Below, in pieces: positions 21,863 to 29,063 of a stretch of 64,000 nucleotides of DNA (positions within the stretch are counted from its first letter, which is position 1; each line of letters starts with the position of its first letter). The notes under the pieces are model-generated. The model had not been told where the DNA came from. It saw nothing but the letters and a program-made list of their open reading frames with translations, and made no database searches. The stretch lies in NCBI GenBank assembly GCA_022775085.1, contig JALFJQ010000045.1, forward strand, positions 21,198 through 85,197, given 5' to 3'. The translations under genes were made by a program, and so were the position numbers. The DNA comes from Clostridiales bacterium. Its GTDB lineage: Bacteria; Bacillota; Clostridia; Oscillospirales; Oscillospiraceae.

Positions 21863-24280
21863 ATGCAGTTTGGATACTTCGATGACCCCCGGCGGGAATA
21901 TGTGATCACCACCCCCGCCACCCCTCTGCCATGGATCAACTACCTGGGCAGTGAGGATTTCCTCGGCATGATCTCCAACACCGGCGGCGGCTACTGCTTC
22001 TACCGGGACGCGAAACTCCAGCGTCTTCTGCGCTACCGTTACAACGCCGTCCCCGGCGACAATGGCGGCCGGTTCTACTACATCAAGGAAGCGGGAAAGC
22101 CCGCCTGGAACCCCGGCTTCCTGCCCACCAAGACGGAGCTTGACCATTATGAATGCCGTCACGGCATGGGCTACACCACCTTCGACAGCGCCAAGGACGG
22201 CCTGAACGCGAAGATGACCTTCTTCGTCCCCGTGGGCGAAAACTGTGAGCTGCATGATCTGGTGCTGACCAACGAAAGTAAGGCAGCCAAGACCGTTCAC
22301 GTCTGGGGTGTCATGGAGTGGTGCCTGTGGAACGCGGTGGACGACGCCGCCAACTATCAGCGCAATCTGAACATCGCCGAGTCCGAGGTGGAAGACGGCG
22401 TGATCTACCACAAAACCGAGTACCGGGAGCGCCGGGATCACTACGCCTTCTACGGCGTGAACCGGGAAGCCGCAGGCTGGGACACCGACCGCAACACCTT
22501 CCTGGGCCACATGGGTCAGTGGTCTGACCCCCAGCTGGTTCGCGAGGAGCGCAGCGCCTTCTCCAAAATTGTGGGCTGGTATCCCATCGGCTGCCAGCAC
22601 ATGGAGCTGACCCTCGCCCCCGGGCAGAGCTGGCGGGCAACCTTCGTGCTGGGCTACGGCAAGAACCCCAGAGATCAGAAGTTTGTGGCCCCCGGCGTCA
22701 TCCGCAAGGACACCGCCAAACGGGTTGTGGCAAAATTCTCCACCCCCGAAGCCGTGGACGCTGCCCTTGCTGAGCTAGCCGCCTACTGGGATCAGCTGCT
22801 GGGCAACTATCAGCTGACCTCCGGCAACGAGAAGCTCAACCGCATGGTGAACATCTGGCATCAGTATCAGTGCATGGTCACCTTCAACATGAGCCGCTCC
22901 GCCTCCTATTATGAAACCGGCACGGGCCGGGGCATGGGCTTCCGGGATTCCTGTCAGGACCTGTACGGCTTCATGCACATCATCCCCGACCGGGCAAGAG
23001 AGCGCATCATCGATATCGCTTCCATCCAGTTTGCCGACGGCTCCACCTATCACCAGTATCAGCCCCTGACCAAGCGGGGCAACAACGACATCGGCGGCGG
23101 CTTCAACGACGATCCCCTGTGGCTGGTGGGTGCGGTGTGCGCATATATTAAGGAAACCGGCGACTTCTCCATCCTCGATCATCCCACTCCCTTTGATAAT
23201 GTCCCCGGCACCGAGGTGCCCCTGCTGGAGCACGTGCGCCGCAGCGTGAATTTCACCCTGAACAACCTCGGCCCCCACAAGCTGCCCCTGATCGGACGGG
23301 CGGACTGGAACGACTGCCTGAACCTGAACTGCTTCTCCGAGGAGCCGGGGGAGAGCTTCCAGACCTTCGGCCCCAGCGAAGGCCCCGTGGCGGAGTCCGT
23401 GTTCATCGCGGGTATGTTCGTCAAGTACGGCGGCGAGTATGCGGCTCTGTGTGACCAGCTGGGCCTTAAAGAGGAAGCCGAAACCATCCGCAAGGCCGTG
23501 TCCGACATGGAAAAAGCCGTTCTCAAGGACGGCTGGGACGGCCAGTGGTTCCTCCGGGCCTATGACGCAAACGGCAATAAAGTCGGCAGCCACGAATGCA
23601 AGGAAGGTCAGATTTTCATCGAGCCCCAGGGCTTCTGCACGCTGGCTGGTATCGGCAAAGACTCCGGCGAGGGCCTGAAGGCCATGGAGTCCACCCGGAA
23701 GCGCCTGCTGGGCGAGTACGGCGTGGAGCTGCTGGATCCCTGCTACACGGAGTACCATGTGGAGCTGGGCGAAATTTCCTCCTATCCTCCCGGATTCAAG
23801 GAGAACGGCGCGGTGTTCTGCCACAACAACCCCTGGATCGTCTGCGCCGAGGCCACTCTGGGCCGGGGCAACGAGGCCTTCGACATTTACCGCCGCATCT
23901 GCCCCGCCTACCTGGAGGAAAAGAGCGAGGTTCACGAAACCGAGCCTTACTGCTACTCCCAGATGGTCACGGGCCGTGCATCCGGCAACCCCGGCCACGC
24001 GAAAAACAGCTGGCTCACCGGCACCGCCAGCTGGACGTTCCTGTCCATTTCTCAGGCCATTTTGGGTATCTATCCCGACTACAATGGCCTGCGCATTCAC
24101 CCCTGCATTCCCGACGACTGGGACGAATATACTGTCACCCGGCGCTTCCGGGGCTGTACGTACACCATTCACGTCCGCCGCGGGGAGGAAAAGGGCATCA
24201 CCGTCAACGGCACGCCCATTTCCGGTGAGGTCGTTCCCCTGATGACGGAACCCAGCGCACGGGTAGAGGTGGTACTGTGA
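21863..24280 (+). CDS. GH94 cellobiose/cellodextrin phosphorylase
   Basis: An 805-residue family 94 phosphorylase that splits cellobiose with phosphate into glucose 1-phosphate and glucose in the cytoplasm. Typical blocks are MQFGYFDDPRREYVITTPATPLPWINYLG at the start, SASYYETGTGRGMGFRDSCQD near the active site, NNDIGGGFNDDPLWL and IGRADWNDCLNLN (containing the general-acid Asp). AGGAGG precedes the ATG at 21863. Length matches cellobiose phosphorylases (about 810). It overlaps the GH1 gene by 4 nt (GTGA). Regulated by the divergent LacI protein, judged from the shared operator-like motif. Confidence 0.95.
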   Translation: MQFGYFDDPRREYVITTPATPLPWINYLGSEDFLGMISNTGGGYCFYRDAKLQRLLRYRYNAVPGDNGGRFYYIKEAGKPAWNPGFLPTKTELDHYECRHGMGYTTFDSAKDGLNAKMTFFVPVGENCELHDLVLTNESKAAKTVHVWGVMEWCLWNAVDDAANYQRNLNIAESEVEDGVIYHKTEYRERRDHYAFYGVNREAAGWDTDRNTFLGHMGQWSDPQLVREERSAFSKIVGWYPIGCQHMELTLAPGQSWRATFVLGYGKNPRDQKFVAPGVIRKDTAKRVVAKFSTPEAVDAALAELAAYWDQLLGNYQLTSGNEKLNRMVNIWHQYQCMVTFNMSRSASYYETGTGRGMGFRDSCQDLYGFMHIIPDRARERIIDIASIQFADGSTYHQYQPLTKRGNNDIGGGFNDDPLWLVGAVCAYIKETGDFSILDHPTPFDNVPGTEVPLLEHVRRSVNFTLNNLGPHKLPLIGRADWNDCLNLNCFSEEPGESFQTFGPSEGPVAESVFIAGMFVKYGGEYAALCDQLGLKEEAETIRKAVSDMEKAVLKDGWDGQWFLRAYDANGNKVGSHECKEGQIFIEPQGFCTLAGIGKDSGEGLKAMESTRKRLLGEYGVELLDPCYTEYHVELGEISSYPPGFKENGAVFCHNNPWIVCAEATLGRGNEAFDIYRRICPAYLEEKSEVHETEPYCYSQMVTGRASGNPGHAKNSWLTGTASWTFLSISQAILGIYPDYNGLRIHPCIPDDWDEYTVTRRFRGCTYTIHVRRGEEKGITVNGTPISGEVVPLMTEPSARVEVVL

Positions 24281-25632
24281 TCTTTCCGGAGAATTTTGTG
24301 TGGGGCGCGGCTTCCAGCGCTTACCAGATCGAGGGCCATTCCACCGCGGACGGCGGCGGGGCCTCCATTTGGGATACCTTCTGCCATACCCCCGGCAAGA
24401 TCGCCTACGGTGACACCGGGGATATTGCCTGCGATGCTTACCACCGGTATGCCGAGGATATCGCCCTTTTGCGTCAGTGCGGGGTGACTGCCTATCGGTT
24501 TTCCGCCAGCTGGGCCAGAATCGACCCCTATGCCGATGGGAACTGGAACGAAGCGGGACTTGCCTACTATGACCGGGTTGTAGACACGTGTCTGGAAAAT
24601 GGAATCACCCCCTACATGACCCTGTACCACTGGGAACTGCCCCAAGCGGCTCAGAACCGGGACGGCTGGGAGAAGCGGCAGACCGCCGAAGCCTTCGCCC
24701 GGTACGCGGGAATGATGGCTGCCCACTTCCGGGGACGGGTGAAGCACTATTTCACCCTGAACGAACCCCAGTGCACCGTCTCCCTTGGCCACCAGAGCGG
24801 TGTCCACGCTCCGGGGAAGCAGCTGGATCTTGCCGGACAGTTCGGTGTCCTCGTGAATCAGCTTCTGGCCCACGGCTTGGCTCAGCGCGCCATTCGGGCG
24901 GCTGACCCGGAAGCTGTGGTGGGCATTGCTTCCACGGGACGGCTGTGTTACCCGGAACGGGAAACGCCGGAGGATATCCGGGCAGCCCGGGAAGCCACCT
25001 TCGCGGTCTCCGACGATGACTGGTCCTTTACCCACCACTGGCTGCTGGATCCCATCTGCCTGGGAAAATTCCCGGATTGCGGCGGGACGGCTCTGGAAGA
25101 GTGTGTGCGGCAGGTCACCCCGGAGGATATGTCCATCATCCATGCCGTTCCCGATGTACTGGGCTACAACATCTACAACGGAAACGCTGTCCGGACCGAC
25201 GGAACAGGTTATGCCTATGTGCCCCGATACCCCGGCTTCCCCCGCACCGCGATGAAATGGCCGGTGACCCCGGAAGTGATGAACTGGGGCGTGGGCTTCT
25301 TGCAGGAGCGCTACGGCCTGCCCTGCTACATCACAGAAAACGGCCTGAGCTGCAATGACCGGGTCTATCTGGACGGGCAGGTTCACGATGCCGACCGAAT
25401 CGACTTCCTGACGCGGTATCTTACCTGCCTTGGGCAGGCTGTGGAGCGGGGCGTGGACGTCCGGGGCTACTTCCACTGGTCGCTGACCGACAATTTTGAG
25501 TGGAGCAACGGCTACGGCGAACGCTTTGGCCTCATCTACGTCGATTACCCCACCGGGAACCGCATCCCCAAGGACTCTTTCCGGTGGTACGGCCAGGTCG
25601 CCCAAACCGGAAACGTTCTCCAATCGCTGTAA
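24277..25632 (+). CDS. GH1 beta-glucosidase
   Basis: A 451-residue family 1 glycosidase. The acid/base Glu is E163 in FTLNEPQ and the nucleophile is E354 in YITENG. The N-terminal PENFVWGAASSAYQIEG and C-terminal NFEWSNGYGERFGLIYVDY are diagnostic. The start codon is GTG, sharing GTGA with the GH94 stop, so expression is coupled. No phosphate-binding residues typical of 6-phospho-beta-glucosidases are obvious, which fits uptake by the ABC importer rather than a PTS. It would release glucose from longer cellodextrins or aryl glucosides. Confidence 0.94.
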   Translation: MIFPENFVWGAASSAYQIEGHSTADGGGASIWDTFCHTPGKIAYGDTGDIACDAYHRYAEDIALLRQCGVTAYRFSASWARIDPYADGNWNEAGLAYYDRVVDTCLENGITPYMTLYHWELPQAAQNRDGWEKRQTAEAFARYAGMMAAHFRGRVKHYFTLNEPQCTVSLGHQSGVHAPGKQLDLAGQFGVLVNQLLAHGLAQRAIRAADPEAVVGIASTGRLCYPERETPEDIRAAREATFAVSDDDWSFTHHWLLDPICLGKFPDCGGTALEECVRQVTPEDMSIIHAVPDVLGYNIYNGNAVRTDGTGYAYVPRYPGFPRTAMKWPVTPEVMNWGVGFLQERYGLPCYITENGLSCNDRVYLDGQVHDADRIDFLTRYLTCLGQAVERGVDVRGYFHWSLTDNFEWSNGYGERFGLIYVDYPTGNRIPKDSFRWYGQVAQTGNVLQSL

Positions 25633-25754
25633 ATGCGCACGGCGGCACTCGGCCAATTCGGACATCAGCCGGTTACTGTGCTTTCCTGATTAAAATGAAA
25701 TATTTGAATCAAGAATCAGCAACCGAGGAAGAAACCGATTCTGATATACAAATA

Positions 25755-25787
25755 CCCCGGCAAGCCACATGGTTTGCCGGGGTTTCC
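25755..25787 (+). terminator. terminator of the GH94-GH1 operon
   Basis: CCCCGGCAAGCC (25755-25766) pairs with GGTTTGCCGGGG (25771-25782) around ACAT, with a short T-run after it. The stem is 12 bp with one G-T pair. Confidence 0.8.
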
Positions 25788-25792
25788 TAAAA

Positions 25793-25975
25793 TCCCCCGT
25801 AAATCCCATCTCCGAAATACTACAGTTTCCGCAACTTTACTACCCCCGCTATCTCTATACCTCTCCAAAATTTTCGCTGCTTAGAGAGGCGAAAAACGGG
25901 AAAAATCGCCCTTAAAAGCTACAGTTGTCACAGAAATTCCGTAAGCCGCGCTGTCGCCGATAGGCAGGTCTATAC
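25793..25975. repeat. dispersed repeat, copy 2
   Basis: It starts CCCCCGTAAATCCCATCTCCG and matches copy 1 (5878-6060) along its whole length with scattered changes, including the stem TTTTCGC / GCGAAAA (25871-25877 and 25889-25895). It again leads into a minus-strand macrodomain gene. Confidence 0.75.
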
Positions 25976-25991
25976 CGGCCCAAAATGTAGT

Positions 25992-26014
25992 CGCCTCACC
26001 ATGCTGGTGAGGCG
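25992..26014 (-). terminator. hairpin overlapping the second macrodomain stop
   Basis: CGCCTCACC (25992-26000) pairs with GGTGAGGCG (26006-26014) around ATGCT. The stem is identical to that at 6078-6100. Confidence 0.6.
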
Positions 26015-26523
26015 GTTTTGGCTTCCTGTGAGAGAATGGAAGTCCCCAGCTGCAACGCCCGATCATCGATCACTGCAATGGTCACGTCCATTTCGTAGGG
26101 GCTTTCCTGAATGGCTTTGATCGCCACGCGCCATGCGTCCTTGACGGGGTAGCCATAGATGCCGGAGGAAATCAGCGGAAAGGCAATGGAGCGGCAGCCC
26201 TTGGCGCAGGCTACCTTCATGGCATTTTGGTAGCAGCGATACAGCAGCTTTTCTTCATTGCAGTTGCCGCCCTGCCAGATGGGGCCAACGGCGTGGACGA
26301 TGTACTTTGCCTTCAACCTGAAGCCGGGGGTGATGACCGCCTCGCCGGTGGGGCAATGTCCCAAGGCGTCGCAGGCGGCTTGCAGCTCTCTTGCGCCGGC
26401 AGCCGCAAAGATCGCTCCGCAAACACCTCCGCCGTGCCGGAGCTGGCTGTTGGCTGCGTTGGCGATGCAGTCCACGTCCATTTCGGTGATGCTTTGTTTC
26501 CGGATGCGTAAGGTTCCTGCCAT
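25996..26523 (-). CDS. macro domain protein (YmdB/MacroD type), copy 2
   Basis: A 175-residue paralogue of the protein at 6082-6609, equal in length and with identical catalytic blocks (ANAANSQLRHGGGVCGAI, SSGIYGYPVKDAW). Differences are conservative and scattered, for example Asn to Cys in the GGN(H/C)NEEK loop. The sequence immediately upstream of the start differs from copy 1, so its expression may differ. It belongs to the second copy of the duplicated module and lies next to the yjdF gene on the opposite strand. Confidence 0.93.
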   Translation of the reverse strand: MAGTLRIRKQSITEMDVDCIANAANSQLRHGGGVCGAIFAAAGARELQAACDALGHCPTGEAVITPGFRLKAKYIVHAVGPIWQGGNCNEEKLLYRCYQNAMKVACAKGCRSIAFPLISSGIYGYPVKDAWRVAIKAIQESPYEMDVTIAVIDDRALQLGTSILSQEAKTASPAW

Positions 26524-26610
26524 GGGAGTCCACTCCTTTTTGTTTTCCTTATTTTATCACGAAATCGGAGGGAAGTACAGCGAAAACCGCAAGCTTGTTT
26601 TCGGTTTTCA

Positions 26611-26639
26611 TTGACGATAAAAATGCGATGTGATACGAT
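26611..26639 (+). promoter_or_regulatory. promoter of yjdF
   Basis: -35 TTGACG (26611-26616), a 17-bp spacer and -10 TACGAT (26634-26639). It implies a leader of about 190 nt before the yjdF start. Confidence 0.7.
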
Positions 26640-26699
26640 AGCAGTGACAGATTTGCTTTTGCGGCTGTCCGCGCCGTGGGGAATTGCGCGGCGTGAATA

Positions 26700-26815
26700 C
26701 ACAGGATAAAAACGCAATGTGCGCCCCTCGGCGTGCTAGAGCTGGTAGGTAGCCCAGCCGTCTGAGCCAAGCTCAGGTAAGTAACCTTCCCCTCCGGGTT
26801 GTCCGTTCCTGTGGC
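26700..26815 (+). promoter_or_regulatory. probable yjdF riboswitch
   Basis: The long leader upstream of a YjdF (DUF2992) gene is rich in paired segments: GTGCGCCCC, GCTGGTAGGTAGCCCAGC, TGAGCCAAGCTCA and CCTTCCCCTCCGGG. The yjdF RNA class is known to lie directly upstream of yjdF genes and to respond to azaaromatic compounds. Assignment rests on gene context and structure; the exact consensus was not checked. Confidence 0.65.
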
Positions 26816-26839
26816 AGATTCTTTCAGGAGGGTTTCGTT

Positions 26840-27253
26840 ATGGGCAGTGATTACGGAAAGCTGATGGCTTTTTTCGAGGACCCGTTCTGGGTGGGAATCT
26901 TTGAACGCATCGAAAGCGGTAAGCTTTCGGTGTGCAGAGTGGTTTTCGGCGCAGAACCCAAGGACTATGAAGTCTGGGAGTTTGTGCTGGCGAATTACCA
27001 TCGGCTCAAGTTCAGTCCACCTGTTGATGTGACTCCGAGGAAGGAAGCGGTCAATCCCAAAAGGATACAGCGGGAAGCAAGAAAGCAGGCCGCTGCCGGA
27101 ATCGGGACAAAGTCACAGCAGGCATTGCAGCTGCAGCGGGAAGAAAGCAAACAGGAACGCAAAGAAGTCACCCGCCAGCAGCGGGAGGTGGAAAAGCAGC
27201 GGCAATATGACCTGAAACAACGCAAACGAAGGGAAAAGCATCGGGGCAGATAA
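26840..27253 (+). CDS. yjdF: YjdF family protein (DUF2992)
   Basis: A 137-residue protein. The N-terminal FFEDPFWVGIFERIESGKL and FGAEPKDYEVWEF, then NPKRIQREARKQ and a long charged coiled-coil tail ending KRREKHRGR, match YjdF closely. Its biochemical role is unknown; its riboswitch senses azaaromatic compounds, so a detoxification or stress role is proposed in the literature. AGGAGGG precedes the ATG. It is the cargo that sits between the macrodomain and the 67-residue gene in copy 2 of the module, where copy 1 carries the membrane pair and ATPase. Confidence 0.92.
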   Translation: MGSDYGKLMAFFEDPFWVGIFERIESGKLSVCRVVFGAEPKDYEVWEFVLANYHRLKFSPPVDVTPRKEAVNPKRIQREARKQAAAGIGTKSQQALQLQREESKQERKEVTRQQREVEKQRQYDLKQRKRREKHRGR

Positions 27254-27288
27254 TGCTTCGATGCTTTTTCCGCGCCCTGCTCTTGAAT

Positions 27289-27358
27289 TGCACCCGTTTT
27301 ATGGGACAGAATCCCGGTATAATGGAGGCAGAAACAAGAGACAAGAACGGGAGGTTGC
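27289..27358 (+). promoter_or_regulatory. duplicated promoter/leader of the 67-aa gene, copy 2
   Basis: TATAAT at 27318-27323 within the block GGGACAGAATCCCGG(TATAAT)GG that also precedes copy 1. Strong conservation between copies over about 70 bases supports a functional control region. Confidence 0.6.
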
Positions 27359-27362
27359 GACG

Positions 27363-27566
27363 ATGATTATCAAATTCTTGGAAGATTTGCTCCACTGGAA
27401 CGAGGAGGAAGAAGTGCTGGACGCGGAGTATGAGCCCTTCCGGGATCAGCTGAGTCTTGCGGGGCTCAGCGAGGAAGAACTGCGGAAAATGGACCCCGAT
27501 GACCGGGTAGCTGCGCTGGAGCAGGCAAACCTTGACACCTACGATTTCATTTATCTTGCCTGCTGA
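27363..27566 (+). CDS. 67-residue acidic protein of the duplicated module, copy 2
   Basis: The paralogue of 9550-9753, same length and same C-terminal IYLAC, with changes such as Ser to Pro and Met to Leu mid-protein. Start placed at the ATG after GGGAGGTTGCGACG, identical in both copies. No family recognised. It is followed by the TIGR04076 and MmcQ genes, the likely ancestral order of the module. Confidence 0.7.
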   Translation: MIIKFLEDLLHWNEEEEVLDAEYEPFRDQLSLAGLSEEELRKMDPDDRVAALEQANLDTYDFIYLAC

Positions 27567-27630
27567 GACGAAAGCTATTTACATTCGGCGTGCTGTCGGC
27601 TAAAATGGAAGCAAAAGGAGGGGGATTCCC

Positions 27631-27945
27631 ATGAAAAAAGTCCGCATCACCGCCATCCGAAAGACCTGCTATCCTGACCTGATGGAGCAGTACGAAAACC
27701 CCATCCATCACGCCTGTGAGGTCAAAGAGGGGGAGGTCTGGGTCGCCAACGGCTGGTGCAAGCCGGAGGGCTTTTGCGACAGTGCCTGGGACAGCGTTTC
27801 TCCCTTTGTAATGACCCTTGCCCACGGCGGCGGGGATTTCTACGACGGCTGGATGAAGAATCCCAAATCCGCCATGATTTCCTGCAACGACGGCTTCCGG
27901 CCTGTGAGCTTTTATCTGGAAGCGCTGGACGAGGACGCGGAATGA
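27631..27945 (+). CDS. TIGR04076 family protein, copy 2
   Basis: A 104-residue paralogue of 9821-10135 with the same motifs (KPEGFCDSAWDSV, LAHGGG, CNDGFRPVSF). AGGAGGGGG precedes the ATG. Its TGA overlaps the start of the intact MmcQ gene as ATGA, showing the ancestral coupling that was broken in copy 1. Function unknown; the conserved Cys residues could bind a metal. Confidence 0.85.
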   Translation: MKKVRITAIRKTCYPDLMEQYENPIHHACEVKEGEVWVANGWCKPEGFCDSAWDSVSPFVMTLAHGGGDFYDGWMKNPKSAMISCNDGFRPVSFYLEALDEDAE

Positions 27946-28295
27946 ACAGGGCTGAACTGGAACGCTATATTGCGGAGGTTTACAGTACGCTGGGGGAGAA
28001 CCCCTGGGCGCAGTCGCCGGCAAATACCGTGTTCCGGCATCGTCACAATCGGAAGTGGTTTGCCATTATCATGGACATTCCCAGAGAAAAGCTGGGGCTT
28101 CCCGGTGATGGCATTGTTTCTGTGGTAAATGTAAAATGCGATCCCCGGCTGATCGGCTCCTTCCGGGAAGAACCGGGAATTTTCCCCGCTTATCACATGA
28201 ACAAAGCCCATTGGCTGACCATCGCGCTGGACGGTAGCACGGAGGAGGGGAAGCTTAAGTTCCTGCTGGATATGAGCTATGAGCTGACGAAGTGA
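27942..28295 (+). CDS. MmcQ/YjbR family DNA-binding-type protein
   Basis: A 117-residue protein with family features: FRHRHNRKWFAIIMDIPREKLG, VSVVNVKCDPRLIGSF, PAYHMNKAHWLTIALDGS. The YjbR/MmcQ fold is CyaY-like, with a putative DNA-binding surface; its role is unsettled. It starts by ATGA overlap with TIGR04076. It is intact here and reduced to a stub at 10132-10203. A bidirectional terminator separates it from the convergent phosphoesterase. Confidence 0.88.
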   Translation: MNRAELERYIAEVYSTLGENPWAQSPANTVFRHRHNRKWFAIIMDIPREKLGLPGDGIVSVVNVKCDPRLIGSFREEPGIFPAYHMNKAHWLTIALDGSTEEGKLKFLLDMSYELTK

Positions 28296-28321
28296 GACTT
28301 TCTCCAAGGCAAGCGCAAAAA

Positions 28322-28364
28322 GAAAAATGTTGCGCTATTCGTAACGAATAACACAACATTTTTT
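28322..28364. terminator. bidirectional terminator, copy 2
   Basis: AAAATGTTGCGCTATTCGT pairs with ACGAATAACACAACATTTT, with T-tracts on both strands. It is homologous to 11022-11062. Confidence 0.78.
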
Positions 28365-28393
28365 GATCGTGCCAAGTTCGTTGTTGGTACTTA

Positions 28394-28855
28394 TCAGGGC
28401 TGAATGACGACCTTTTGGGTGGACAGGGTGCTGCCGTCCACCATCAGAATCGCCAGCGTAATCTCCTGATCGAACCGGCGCTTGTCGCAGCTGCCGGGAT
28501 TCAGCCAGAGTCGTCCGTCAATAATCTCCTCAAAATACTTGTGGGAGTGCCCGAAGATCACCGCGTCAATGCCGGTCAGGTCTTTAGGCACTTCCTTTTT
28601 GTTGTGCACCAGAAAGAACCGGCAGTCCTCAATCTGGAAGGTCAGCGTTGCGGGGATGTGCTCTGCCCACGCCTTGTCGTTGTTGCCCCGCACCACATAA
28701 ACCGGGGCGATTTCCTGCAATCGCTCAATGATTTCCGGCTTGTTGATGTCGCCGCCGTGGATGATGGCGTCACAGCCGTCAATGGCGGTCAGCACCTCCG
28801 GGCGGAGCAGCCCGTGGGTATCGGACAATACCGCAATTCGTTTTGCCAAGTTCAT
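28394..28855 (-). CDS. YfcE-type metallophosphoesterase, copy 2
   Basis: A paralogue of 11093-11548 with intact metal motifs (SDTHG, HGGDINK, RGNNDK, FGHSHKYF, NPGSC). The start is uncertain: ATG at 28855 overlaps the previous stop as TGATG, while the position equal to the copy-1 ATG is a TTG (28849) with better GGAG spacing, and a GTG lies at 28858. The protein would hydrolyse phosphodiesters. Coupled to the 64-residue protein upstream. Confidence 0.87.
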   Translation of the reverse strand: MNLAKRIAVLSDTHGLLRPEVLTAIDGCDAIIHGGDINKPEIIERLQEIAPVYVVRGNNDKAWAEHIPATLTFQIEDCRFFLVHNKKEVPKDLTGIDAVIFGHSHKYFEEIIDGRLWLNPGSCDKRRFDQEITLAILMVDGSTLSTQKVVIQP

Positions 28856-29049
28856 CACTCCAATTCTTTTTCAATCAACGCCACCGCAATTTCAAAGGCC
28901 TTCACCCGGCGCTGGGCAAGGGTAATCTGAGACTTGTACCGCGCCGGATTTTCCTTGCCTTGCAGAGTCAAGATAGTCGCCCGCAGCTTGTGAAGCGTGG
29001 AATCAATCTGCCGCTTGGCTTCCAGAAGTTCCTCTTTGGTGTATTCCAT
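28855..29049 (-). CDS. 64-residue helical protein of the duplicated module, copy 2
   Basis: Identical over most of its length to the 66-residue protein at 11554-11751 (EYTKEELLEAKRQIDSTLHK…). Here the gene upstream is the DUF4143-type ATPase instead of the flavodoxin-like gene, and the start has its own GAGGAG site. All-helical and charged, probably a coiled coil. No known family. Confidence 0.7.
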   Translation of the reverse strand: MEYTKEELLEAKRQIDSTLHKLRATILTLQGKENPARYKSQITLAQRRVKAFEIAVALIEKELE

Positions 29050-29063
29050 GGCGATTGTTCTCC

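Noticed and set aside
22775..24172. 465-codon minus-strand frame opposite the GH94 gene
   Set aside because: Antisense shadow of a GC-rich coding sequence; composition is artefactual. The same holds for the frames opposite GH1 (24169-25665), galK (42456-43595), DUF4132 (36940-38397) and folT-folC (56631-58496).
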